The notes under the pieces are model-generated. The model worked only from the letters and a program-made list of their open reading frames with translations, had not been told where the DNA came from and made no database searches. From Vitellaria paradoxa (Eukaryota; Streptophyta; Magnoliopsida; Ericales; Sapotaceae): a stretch of DNA of 64,000 bases. Made by a program: the position numbers and the translations under genes. The stretch spans positions 43,292,663 through 43,356,662 of the forward strand of contig CM034239.1 in the NCBI GenBank assembly GCA_019916065.1. Reading direction: 5' to 3'. Of the stretch, positions 22,801 to 33,614 are shown in pieces. Position 1 is the stretch's first letter. The number at the start of each line of letters is the position of its first letter.

Positions 22801-23094
22801 TTTCTTTCTTCCCTCTCTTTCCCTCTCTCTCTCTTTTCTCTCTCCCCCTGGTCTCTCTTGGAAACCCACGACCAAAGCTAAAACAAAAAAAGAAAGAAAA
22901 AAATTGAAAGGAAAGGGAAGAATGAAGGAAGAGAAAAAGAAGGGGCTGGGCCCTTGCCACATTTGTCTAATCTAATACTACTTCAAACTATTTTCAATCT
23001 AGAAAAATAAAATAATTAAATTATATCTCCAATTTAACATTTTATTAACTCAAAATAATATATAAATTATCAAATTTAAATACTGGGTGTTACA
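19893..23094. mobile_element. Probable solo LTR (3.2 kb) with 5-bp target duplication
   Basis: The insertion starts TGTCATGCCCC and ends GGGTGTTACA, with TG..CA termini and TGGAG repeated on both sides (19888-19892 and 23095-23099). Block 2 lacks it at 57800-57806. No gag or pol frame is visible, so it looks like a large solo LTR, or a non-coding LTR-bounded element whose ends I cannot separate. It includes CACCCCC-type motifs near 20706-20790 and CT-rich blocks. Orientation is uncertain. Confidence 0.6.
21470..22926. repeat. About 0.7-kb tandem duplication inside the LTR-like element
   Basis: About 21470-22182 is repeated as about 22183-22926. Both copies carry a C/T-rich tract, the words CAGTGAACGCCCAACGAAAT, GTAACGTTTAGAACACAA and AACTATCCGGGTCTAC, and a terminal A-rich block. 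Several substitutions separate them. The duplication accounts for part of the unusual 3.2-kb length. Confidence 0.75.
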
Positions 23095-23099
23095 TGGAG

Positions 23100-24291
23100 T
23101 ATGGTTGAATTTTGATTCAAGAATTGGTGTATTGTGGGTGTCTCTTAAGCAAGAATAAGGAAATCTAAATTAAGTAGATTAATAAGAGTGTTAATTCAGA
23201 AAACTTGTATTATCTCAGGTGAGATCATTGTAACCTTGATTCATAGTGAAGTTTTGAAATTTGATCTGTATTAAAGATATGAGGTTTTTCTTTATTGTTA
23301 AAAGGGTTTATATAGTGAGCAATTTTTTTTATCTTGTGTGGATTGTTTGCTTGGATTTCATATTAGATCTGCAAATCCTTACATCCAATCTCAGATTTGG
23401 TGTTGTAAGTTTAATTATGACTTTTTAGATTGGGTATTTGCAAAGATTTTGCAATTTCAAATCCTTATCAACATGGAACTGCATGACTTCACAATTAGAC
23501 CCAAAATGATCAAATTAGTTCAATTTTATTATTTTGTGCGCCCCTAGTTGTGACCTGGCGGCATAAGGAGCATACGGTGTACATTTTAGGATGGTGTACC
23601 CTCCTTAGATCAAGTGCTAATTCATTTATTTAATGGTTGAGAATAATATAAGAGTCAAGAGTGCACTACATAGTTCTGAACTTTGCCACGTATCTGGATT
23701 GTTCAAAATTTCCCACATAAGTAATTTACATGCGCAACTGAATTTCAAGATGGAAAAAAAAAATTAGAAATGAATTATATCAGATTTCTTTTTCTAAAAA
23801 ACATAAAATGATACTAAAATGATGGTGTGCTAAAACTTTTGTAACAAAAACTCATTTTAATAGAATACTCCTCTTAAAATGATTGCATCATAACAAAGAT
23901 ATGTTAAAACGGAAAATAATAATAATAATAATAATATGGAATGTTTGTTGGTTTATTATTTTAAAATAATATATTGATAAGGGCATCTTTTAATTACCAA
24001 ATTGCTCTCCAGCGTTATTTTATTTGCATTTCTGACATATTATATGGAACTGCATGTATAACAGCCTTATTTTTATTTCATCAGAAAAAAAAAAGACACA
24101 ATCTTTGGTACAGGAAGCATAATTGTTGGTAACCATAGAATATCCCAGAATCACGCCCACACAACAACTAACATATGTGTATATATATATATGTATGTAT
24201 GCATAATATATGATTTAAATCGTTTGCAGTACAAGAGAACACCTACGGACAGTGGTATGAATATATTATTTTATCGCCAAACAAAGCTTTA
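23100..24291. other. Downstream flank of OMT-B
   Basis: AT-rich, duplicated in block 2 at about 57805-59298. No gene is supported; the short plus-strand frame at 23338-23547 is not preserved in the second copy. An AAT microsatellite lies near 23908-23935. The last 250 bp is the presumed 3' end of OMT-B and is also close to the sequence downstream of OMT-C. Confidence 0.45.
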
Positions 24292-27200
24292 TCAGGGATA
24301 AACCTCCATTAGAGACCTCAAACCCAGAATGGGAGTGATCTTGTAGCCACTAAAACCTGCATCAGAAAAAAGCTTTGCCCACTCTTTCTCATTCCTCTCT
24401 CTACCCGCGACCAAGATCATCATCAACATATCAAAGAAGAGTTGTGTTTCAACGGACTCATTGTCGACTCCTTTTTGCTTGTCCAACTTCATGTCTACGA
24501 TAATCACTTTCCCTCCCTTTTCCTTGCTTGGAATTGCTTCTTTGCATTTCCTTAGTATTTTTACACACTCCTCGTCACTCCAATCATGCAATATCCACTG
24601 TTTGTCACCAGCATTCAAAATAAGCATTGACTATATATCTTATAAATTCCGTATGGCAGGAAAGGTATTAAAAATAAATAAAAATACTAAAGCTAATTTA
24701 GCTTTTTGACTCAAAATAAGCATTGACTCGAGTTCTAATTTAGCTGTAATTTGCGTAGCTATTAATGAAACACATAATTAGCCTAGAAGATGAATCTAGG
24801 GAAAAAATAAGCATAGGAATAAAATAATTATTTTATGACTTCAGTTTGAATCGACACAAAATTTATTAAAAAATTTTGATAAGTTGATAAGAAATTTGAT
24901 ATGGACTACTTTCTAGTATTTTGGAAAAAGCATAACGTTAATCTGGAAAAAAAAAAATAAACATATGAATAAAATAATTATTTAATGATCTAAGTTTGAG
25001 TTGGTTTGTATTTTGTTAAACTAATATAAAAATTTGGTATGTAATATTTTTAAATGTTTTCAGATATTTAGAACGTGAATCTAAATAAAAAATAAAAATT
25101 AAGAGTGAAATCATCATTTTACTACCTAAAAGAAATTTATGATTATAGAGTCATTATTTTTTTTTAAATCATCATTTTACTAGGTGAGGGAAATTTATGA
25201 TTGTAGAGTCATTACTTCTTTTATTTTCTTTTATTTTACTTAATTCTAACTTTGTTTTTTAAAATAAAACGTAAAAATAAATTAAAGTGAAAAAAATTAT
25301 TATATTCCATTGCATTAGCATGTAAACATGCTTAAATTACATACATAATGTGAAAAGCTACCAAAGATTGGCTCTATTTATTTAATTTTTAATTTTTTTT
25401 TGGTAGTTGGGTTGCTGGGTCTTAATCGGTGCTCAAATATTCAAATTTAATTTGCGACGACCTAAATCGCATTCTACCTCTAAAGGCAAACAGCTAAAGG
25501 CCCACCTTTGCCCATTTTTTATTATTTATTTATTTATTTTTTGGGAAAGGTAGTTTAAGGCCTGCCCACAAACACTAACACGTGATATTATTAGTAGAAA
25601 ACTAATACCAGCGCTATGTTGGGTACGTGAAAATGAAGGGAAATTTATTTTTACTTTAATTTCAACTTATTTTTATGCTCAGTAATTGAAAATTAAGTTG
25701 AAATGTTATTTTATGGAAATAGTCACTTTCACATTAAGTGAAAAAAAAGTATTTTATAATTTAAATGTCGGAATAGTTATTCCTTTACAATCAAAATTTG
25801 ATTCAAAATTGAAAAACATAAAAATAAAAAACAATCAACTATTTTGTAATAAAAAAAATTTTCTCAATTACTCATTTAGATTTTAAAAAGACCATTTTAC
25901 CCTTTAACTTATTTTCAAATTAGATCCGAACTCGAGTTGCAAAATGACTTTTTTTCCCAAGACTTTTTTTTTTTTCCAAATTCATATTTCAGGCTTCTGA
26001 AAGGCTAATAAAAATATTCTTCCATATTATTTAATAATTAAGTAAATTTTAATCCAATCCAAACTCAGGTTATAAAATAACCATTTTACCCATGGGTTCG
26101 TTTTTTGTCCAAATTCACATTTTGTGCTTCCTAAAGGTTAAAAAATACTTATCGATGTATTTCTGAATAATTAATAAAATTTCATCTCAATCCGAACTCC
26201 AATTGTAAAATGACGATTTTTTTCACTCTGATTTGAATTTAGACTATAAAATCACAATTTTGCCCCTTGACCCGTTAGACATCTTAAAAGACTAAAAAAT
26301 ATTTATTGACATGTTTTTTTAATAATTAAGAAAATTTCAACTGATTCGAACTGAATTGTAAAATGACTGTTTTACATCTGAACTTTTTTTTTAACTAAAA
26401 TTAGTGCTCCGAAAATAATTTTTTTTATAATTTTTTAAAAATTAATGTTTGTAATTTTTATTATATTTCATTTTATTTAAAATATGTAATCAAATCATAA
26501 AAATTTAAATGCCTATTTTATTTCCATTATTTTCATGTTAACAATCAAATAAAAGGATAAAATGAGCATTACATTCTATTCCTATTCATATTCTATTCTC
26601 ACGTTTTATTCCATTTCATCCTATTCTATTCCTACGTATCAAAAATAACCTAAAAGTCATGAGATAACAGTGTCCAAGCTCCAGAGTCTCTGCTCCAAAT
26701 TCTCCCAAGCTAGGTCAAAGAAATGTTTACAATAAAATTATTTGCTCTTGGTACGATAAAAAGTTAAATAAGGAAAAGTGATGGGTCCCGGTATACTTAC
26801 CTTGAGTAAAACCGCATTTGCAGGAGGAATAGACTCAAACATGTCACCCCCAACAAAATTCAAGTTCTCGCTCGATTTCAAGTCAGCAACCACATGCGGG
26901 AGGTCCAAGACGGTGCTCTTCAACTTCGGGAAAGCCTCGGCAATACCTTTGGCAACAGTTCCTGTCCCTCCACCGACATCAACCAACGACTCCAACCCTT
27001 CGAAAACCCCCTTGCAGTCCTTAATAAGCACGCTCGTCACTAGCCGGGCATCGCTAGCCATCGCTTCATCAAAGAAACGGCCGAGCTTCGGCTCGTGGCT
27101 CCCGTAGGCCCATAACGTCCTCCCGTGAGCCGTGTCGAACGGCGTCCGATCGCCGTTCTTGAACCACTCGCTCACGTGATGCCACGGATTCGTCAAAGCC

Positions 27201-27595
27201 GGATCGAGCATCGCTAGCAAAAACGGCGTCACGCTCAAGGGCTCGTCTTTGAGGAGGAGCCGAGAAGCCGGCGTGAGCGAGTAGGCTTCTTCTTCTCCTT
27301 CTTCTCCGTCGTCGACGGCGCTTCCGGAAACTTTTTGGTTGGAGAAGAAGCCGGACTGGACTAGAATGCGCATGAGGCGGTAGACGCACGGGGATTTCCC
27401 CGGGTTGACAGCTGGGAGAGCGGCCACGAGGTCGGAGAGAGTCATGGGACGGCCGTGTTTGTTGATAACGTCCGGAATGCCCAGTTGGATTGCGCATTTT
27501 AGTGACATTGAGTTTATGAAGTTGAAGAGGTGGTTCCATATGTGAGCCTGAGAGTGAAGTAACTCTCTATTTTGCTCACCGTTGATCATCTCCAT
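24292..27595 (-). CDS. Type-I O-methyltransferase OMT-B (resveratrol/orcinol OMT-like), 366 aa, two exons
   Basis: Exon 1 is 27595-26801 (265 codons) and exon 2 is 24597-24292 (101 aa plus stop). The 2203-bp phase-0 intron has donor AAG/GTAAGT and acceptor CAG/TGG. The N-terminal half (SQAHIWNHLFNFINSMSLKC) forms the dimerisation and substrate region. The SAM loop LVDVGGGTG is at about residues 204-212, then DLPHVV and GGDMFESIPPANAVLLK. The catalytic positions are His269 (WILHDW), Asp300 (IIVDM) and Glu332 (GRER), the His/Asp/Glu set of isoflavone-OMT-like enzymes. An acidic loop (DDGEEGEEE, residues about 95-105) is encoded by a GAA-type microsatellite that differs in length in C and D. Exon 1 is GC-rich while exon 2 and the intron are AT-rich. 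The gene appears intact. It shares most sequence with C and D and probably methylates a small phenolic; the substrate is unknown. Confidence 0.92.
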
Positions 27596-28027
27596 CTTAA
27601 TTAAGCTTCCCTATACTTCACTTTTAACTCTTGAAACTTTGATACCTTTGCATATATCTATAGTTGTGTGTGTGTATATATATATATATATACATGTATC
27701 GTCATACGTATTCATTAATTATTATTTGCAGACGACCATGACTCAGTCCACGTCAACTATTCCGTTAATTAAATTCGTGGTTTTTTCACGAGCCAACTTC
27801 TAATTATTTATGATTTATCAGCATGATTGGTGGGGTCGCATGAACGCGTCATCAATTGATATGATTAATCAAAACCATAATCATCATGACATGATCAAAT
27901 TGGTTGATTTGTTAATTAACACATATTGGAAGCGTTTGAAGGTGATAAAAAGTGAAATAATTTGTGAGTTTGTAATTTGTGTAATGAGATAAAAATGGAT
28001 AATTTTTAAAGATTTTTAGAATTTTTT
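27596..28027 (-). promoter_or_regulatory. Upstream region of OMT-B
   Basis: Minus-strand promoter side. A TATA-like stretch (CTATAGATATATG read on the minus strand, about 27648-27662) lies some 60 bp above the start codon, next to (GT)n and (TA)n runs. The same arrangement is kept above C and D. The sequence further out (27800-27990) is duplicated near 31860-32000 and 62930-63150. Confidence 0.4.
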
Positions 28028-28342
28028 AGGTGTTATTTGGTTTACTTTTCTATTTTTTATTTTTTTTTGTTTTATGTGTTAAAAATCTCAAAACGAAGTA
28101 ATAGAAAATAACTTTATTTTTTATTTTGAAATTTTCCTTATTTAAGGTTAAAAACTCTCAAAATAACTTTTTGTCATTTTTCATTTTATATGAAAACCAT
28201 TTTCTATTTTGTAAAATAAAATTTAAAAACACAAGTAACCAAATGGGGTTTGAGCTATTTTTCTTATTTTTAAAAATATAAAATAAAAAATAAATTCAAA
28301 ATAAAAAATAAAAAATAAAAAAATAAACTAAATAATACCTTA
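28028..28342. mobile_element. AT-rich MITE with GTTATTTGGTTTA ends, copy 1
   Basis: The left end AGGTGTTATTTGGTTTAC is mirrored at the right by TAAACTAAATAATACCTTA. About 315 bp, non-coding. The same element sits at 63205-63520 in block 2, so it predates the duplication. Confidence 0.5.
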
Positions 28343-29016
28343 GTGTTTTACGCCACGCCAAACGAACCCATAATCATGGTTGGAATAAAATTTCAACCAA
28401 ATGTGCATGCTCTTTGTGAGACCCATTTGAAGCAATTAGTGCCATGATTCACATGGCTTACATGGAGTTTATAATTATATATATATACACACTTTTTAGC
28501 TTGGATGTGTTTAGAATTGTGTACATTTATATAAATTTATAAAAGTTAGTATCTAACTCATACTTTGTATAATGAGTAAAAAATTTAAATTTTACAATCT
28601 CGTAATTTGTATTTATAGAGATTTACAAAGTTTTATATTTTTTTAATTCCAAACAGTACTTTTGCTTAAAGCCGCCAGAGGTTTTCCACAATTCAGGTTA
28701 TAATATTTTAACATATTTTGCTGGGAAATATAGATGGGTAAGAATCATGGTTAGAATTTAAAACATCGCTCAAACAGTATAATGATCACATGGAGATTAT
28801 CTGCCTAAGACTAGGAGTTTGAGTAGGGTTGGTGGCAATGTTTATCACACATGGTAGATAGAATTTTACCTGAAATTGATAGACCTAGGATTGAGCTAGA
28901 CACAAAATATCCAAATTAACCTAATTAGGTAAGATAAGACTTCATTTTTTTATAATCTTATATGTACAATCAAAGAGAACAGTGGACAAAATTAACTATG
29001 TATATACCATTATAAA

Positions 29017-29315
29017 GGGCGCGTTTGGTAGTGCAAAATTTAGTATTTTTTATTAATTTTTAGTCAAAAATTGCTAGTTATAATTTTTGATATGTTTTGT
29101 AAAATAAATTGTAATTTTCAGTAATTTTTAAGTATTTGGTAAAATTTTTGTCAATATTCAGTAATTTTTAGTAACTTTTTGTGTGTTTGGTGAAATTTTG
29201 AGTGGAACAAATTACTGTGAAAGAGTAAAAAAGTGACAAAAGTTGAAATTCACAAAACGCTCAACTTACAATTTTGGATAGATTTTTACGCTTTTGTGTA
29301 ATACCAAATAGGACC
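29017..29315. mobile_element. MITE with GGGCGCGTTTGGTA ends
   Basis: About 299 bp, beginning GGGCGCGTTTGGTA and ending TACCAAATAGGACC. The related flank copy near 32575-32590 reads AACTATACCAGAATAAAATT without it, supporting insertion. The interior is made of AAAATT-type words like the other MITEs in this window. Confidence 0.6.
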
Positions 29316-29762
29316 AAAATTACTCAGAGAGAGAACCCTATCTATTAGTTTGCTGCTTCATACTTTGCCATCGGCACAGTCCCGATTGGCATGCACATCA
29401 AGAAAATTTATCAATTGACAGCTAAAAAGACAACGTTAAAAATTATAATTATACAATAGCGTATTAGTTTCATTTCACCAAGACAAAAGAAATTGTTCTT
29501 GGTGCAAAGTATGCACAATTATCATCCCATGGGCATAATCATTGCATTAGAATTTGCAAACAGTTGCAGAAGTTTAGGGTAATTTTTTTAAAAAATTCTT
29601 AAATATTTCAAAAGATTTCAATTTCATTTAATTAAATTTTATCATGTTTCATTTTTAGATCACTTTAACACTTATTTTTTTATTTTTTTGTTAAATTTTT
29701 TCAGAACACAATGCGCGGCCTTGTTAGCTAGACAAATTAATAAACAAAGCAGGATGGGTTTT

Positions 29763-29908
29763 ATAAAGGATAAACCTCAATAACGATCCAACCCAAACTG
29801 GGGGTGATCTTTGTAGTCATTGAAACTTTTGCCCATTCTCTCTCTTTCCTCTCTCTACATGTGAGCACGATCATCATCCGCCTATCGAGGAAGATTTGTG
29901 TTTCAACT
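29763..29908 (-). pseudogene. Decayed OMT exon 2 fragment
   Basis: About 145 bp aligns with the end of OMT-B/C exon 2: the stop-side GGATAAACCTC, then the stretch for the [10 protein letters not shown] region, then TTTGCCCATTCTC and GTGTTTCAAC in the same order and orientation. It has several indels and mismatches, including a loss around the DAGF codons, and no open frame. No exon 1 is found next to it. It marks a lost OMT copy between B and C. Confidence 0.75.
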
Positions 29909-29989
29909 TTGGAGGGACTTGTGGTTAATTGCCGCCTTCTTGGTTTTCGAACTTTTTGTTTACGGATGTTTGGTTTATTAAATTGTACA

Positions 29990-31850
29990 AAAACTTATAA
30001 AAAAATTAAAAAAAAAGGGATGTTTGGCAATGTAATTTTTAGTGATAAATTATCAACTTTTAATTTTTGAGCATTTAGTAAATCACCAACTTTTATCACT
30101 TTTCTATTTTACTTAAGTAACTTCAACTCAAAAGTTATTAAAAATTGTTAAAAGTTATCAAAAGTTACTAAAAATTGTCAAAAAGTATCAAAAATTTTAC
30201 CAAACACTCAAAAATTACAAAAAATTACTAAAAATTGTTAACAATTGCTACTAAAAATTAATACTTATATCAGTTGATCCTATCTTCCGAAATATTTCTC
30301 AAAGTAGATCAAAATCCCCACCCCCCCCAAATGGCTACACTATTTTTTACAGAATTACTGTTAAATTTAAGCTACTAAACTGGATTTGATTTATTTTAGG
30401 TTCCGTTTGAATGAATGATTTGTGAAGGAAAAAAAAGAAAAAAAAAGGTAAAAATTCAAAATTTCTTTCCTTATTTGAGTTGTAATAAAAATGAAAAGAA
30501 AGACGCATGGAACTTAAGATTGAAATTAAAAATACTTAAATGAATAACTAATACATTATAAATACTTTTTATTTTATTATAATTTTGAATCCATTCAAAT
30601 AAAGATATGTGTTTGGGATTTCATATTTTCTCCCCTTTTTTCTATCTATTTTTTTTCTTTTTTTCTTTCTATTTATTTTCTGTTGTCAAATTCCCACTCC
30701 AAAACACATACGTAATTTTAATTTTATTTGACTTCTTTTTATTGTTTTGGGGTGAGCATCATGGCAACTATTCTAAACTCTCTTCTCTTCTAAAATAAAG
30801 AGGTAAAGTATTTTGATCCACATTATAATTTCTATTTTAAAGAATCTTTTTTTGTGTCTCTAAAAATGCAGAGAGACCTAAAATAATTTTCATTGTAGAG
30901 AATTATTTAAAAATATTTCTGTAAAAAAGATTTTGAAAGATAATATTAGAAGTTACTCTTTACTTCATTTAGGGGGAAAAAAAATAAATGAAGAGATAAT
31001 GATATCCTATAGTGTGCTACCTGAGTAATTTTAATTCAGTGATTTATATTTATTTGAAAGCATATGGTAATTATTCATTGCCGTCAACAAACACGTATGT
31101 TTGATCAAAGAGATTGAATAATAGAATATAAGTAATATTGTCAGATAATATATGAGATTAGATATAACATAAGATAAATTTTTTTATGTGGAGATTTATT
31201 TTTTGTGTTTGGTTAATGTGATATAAAGTAAGATAAAAGATGTGATTTGACATGAAATGTGACAGAAAATAATTTTGAACCTTTAGATTTCGGCAAGAAA
31301 CAAATTTGAGATTGGGATATAAATAATACCATACTCCCATTGGATGGTATACACCCCCATTTTGAGGTATTAGCAATTTAAGGGGATTGTTCATCTACTT
31401 TTTTTTTTATTTTTTTGTTATCATATACAGAATTTGTGGGTCCCACTAGATTAGAAATCTAATCCCTTTCTTGAATCCTCTAGACAAACACTGAAGGATG
31501 TCCATCCAAGTCCTTACCGCAAATAGTTTGGGCAATAGAAATTATTTGCTAACAAAAATTCAGAATTGGGATTTTAATCAGTCATCATAAGCGGTTGAAT
31601 AAGAGTAATAAGTAGTTGCTAAAAGAAATTATCGATCACTTAAAAGTGGTAGTTAATCTTAAGGTTACTCAGAAATACCGTCGATTATCGAAAAACAATC
31701 GTTACATGTACCGGCTGTCTAAAGTAATTGCTAACTTATTAAATCTAAAAGAATTATCGATCGCTTCTAACCACTCGTCATTGACAAATATCGTCTAAGC
31801 AGTCGTTAATGAGATTTTTTTTAATTGAAATCCTGCAAATTTTTAAATTT
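29990..31850. other. AT-rich intergenic DNA
   Basis: About 30010-30290 is MITE-like (GGATGTTTGGCAATG, then runs of AAAATTACTAAAA). About 30880-31080 is a diverged direct copy of 32750-32950 (both contain GAGAATTATTTAAAA and ATAATGATATC). No gene is supported. Confidence 0.4.
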
Positions 31851-32750
31851 GTAATTATTTATGATTTATCCAAGCATTATTTTAATTAGCATATAGTCGG
31901 TGAGGTCACATGCACGTGAAATCAATTGATATAATTAATCAAAAGCATAATTATCATCATATGATTTATATGGTTATCGTTGGCGGACGTGAAATTTATA
32001 ATTATATATTTACACGCTCTGTTATAAACTGTTTTATTTATAGCCGCCAGAGACTTTCTTGAATTCACGGTACAATATTTTAACATATTTTGCTGGGAAA
32101 GATTGATGGGCCTGACTCGTAGTTAGAATTTAAAACATCCCTCAAACAGCATACTGATCACACGGAGACTATTTGCCTAAGATATTGAGCAGGGATGGCT
32201 GTGTTTATCACACAGGTAGACAGAGTTTTCCTTTAAATTGATGGAGCTAGGCTTGAGTTAGGCACAAAATTAACGTCCAAATTAACCCACGTAGATAAAA
32301 TAAGATTTGTTGACTTCTTGGTATTGGACTTCACTATCTTCGATGGGCTGCTCTGCAGTTCGGATTTAGACTTAAGGAGATATCTGGCGGGCTCTTTGAG
32401 AGCTTGCTCCCACATCGGGAGTCGGATGTGTGTGTGTTCCATATAACCTTAGTCGACAGATCAACTTTTGAGTTAGTTTGTTGATTTTGATTTTTATTAA
32501 AAAAAAAAAAAGGATAAGATTTCATTTTTTACAATCTCGCATAATCAAAGAGGGCAAAGGACACAATTAACTATACCAGAATAAAATTGCTCAGAGAAAA
32601 CCGTATCTATTTGATGCTTTTTACTTTACCATCAGCACAGACCCAATCAAAAGCGCATCGCCTCACTGAAAATTTATCAATTGACAGCGACAAAGACGAC
32701 ATTTAGAACAATTATACAATAGCATATATTAGTTTTATTTCACTAATAAT
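31850..32750. repeat. Orphan copy of OMT upstream region
   Basis: From ATGATTTATCCAAGCATT this stretch follows the sequence upstream of OMT-B and OMT-D (27810-27900 and 28670-29540; 62930-63030 and 63670-64000), including ACATATTTTGCTGGGAAA and TTTATCAATTGACAG. It lies downstream of OMT-C in the direction of transcription, with no exon 1 beside it. A lost OMT copy is the simplest explanation. Confidence 0.6.
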
Positions 32751-33614
32751 TTTGTAGAGAATTATTTAAAAGTGTTTCTGTAAAAAAAAAAAAAAGATTT
32801 TAAAAGATTATTTTTAAAGTTACTCTTTTACTTCATTTAGAAAAAAAAATTAAATGAAAAGATAATGATATCTTATAGTGTAGTGCCCAAGCAAGTTCTA
32901 ATACAGTAATCTATACATATATGTTTGGAACCAAATGGTAATTATTTAGAGACTAGTAATAACCCTGTTTACAGAACTCTTAACAAAATTAGTATTAAAT
33001 TTTTTATATAGTTAAAATCTTGAAGAAAAGTTTAAGTCGAAAAAATTATGATAATTTATGTGTTTTAATTTTTGCCTAAAATTTTAAATCATAATAGTTA
33101 CTAAATGTGTTTTGTTCTCTCTCTTTCTCTCTCTCTATTTCCAATTAATTTTTAATAGGCAACATAAAGTAAAATATAAATTATAGTGCTTTAATTTAGA
33201 AGGTTAAATTTCTCATAAACCATAACTAGGTAGAATTTAAAGTTGATAATTTTGATTTGTATATTATCTCCATTTTTTAAATATAGTAAATTTAAAATGC
33301 TCAATACCATTTTGTGAGATAAATGATAGTGAGGATCATTAAAATAAGAATTGAACGGAAAGAAAAAATATGAAAATATTATGTGGAACTGCATGTATAA
33401 TAACCTTATTTTTATTTCATTAAAAAAAAAAAGATACAATCTTTGGTACAGGAAACATGATTGTTGGTAACATATAGAATATCCCAGAATCACACCCACA
33501 CAACAGCTAACTTATGTATATATGTATAATATATGATTTAAATCATTATCAGTACAAGAGAACACCTACAAACAGTAGTATGAATGTATTATTTCAAAGC
33601 CAAACAAAGCTTTA

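Larger units (their letters stand above)
3629..29000. repeat. Segmental duplication, block 1
   Basis: Base-by-base similarity to block 2 begins at 3629 (matching 44860) and continues through these pairs: 3629-7080 with 44860-49329; 7080-10470 with 53256-56680; about 18590-19123 with 56680-57236; 19422-19890 with 57237-57800; 23100-28450 with 57805-63640; and 28660-29000 with 63645-64000. Similarity is high but clearly below identity, with many small indels. The interval 10470-18590 has no counterpart in block 2. Confidence 0.85.

Noticed and set aside
22134..22962. Lys/Glu/Arg-rich open frames in the CT-rich part of the LTR-like element
   Set aside because: Low-complexity translation of purine/pyrimidine tracts inside a non-coding repeat.
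26778..27107. Plus-strand open frames antisense to OMT exon 1 in all copies
   Set aside because: They mirror conserved OMT codons and resemble nothing known; the minus-strand gene explains them.
27069..27539. 155-156-aa Arg-rich open frame overlapping exon 1 of OMT-B, repeated in C (36445-36915) and D (62183-62650)
   Set aside because: It lies in another frame of the same strand as a clearly functional exon. Its Arg run is just the frame-shifted GAA repeat, and its conservation is explained by the OMT frame and high GC. OMT-A has no such frame.
29804..30070. Plus-strand 88-aa open frame
   Set aside because: Its first part is antisense to the decayed OMT exon 2 relic and the rest runs into AT-rich repeat.
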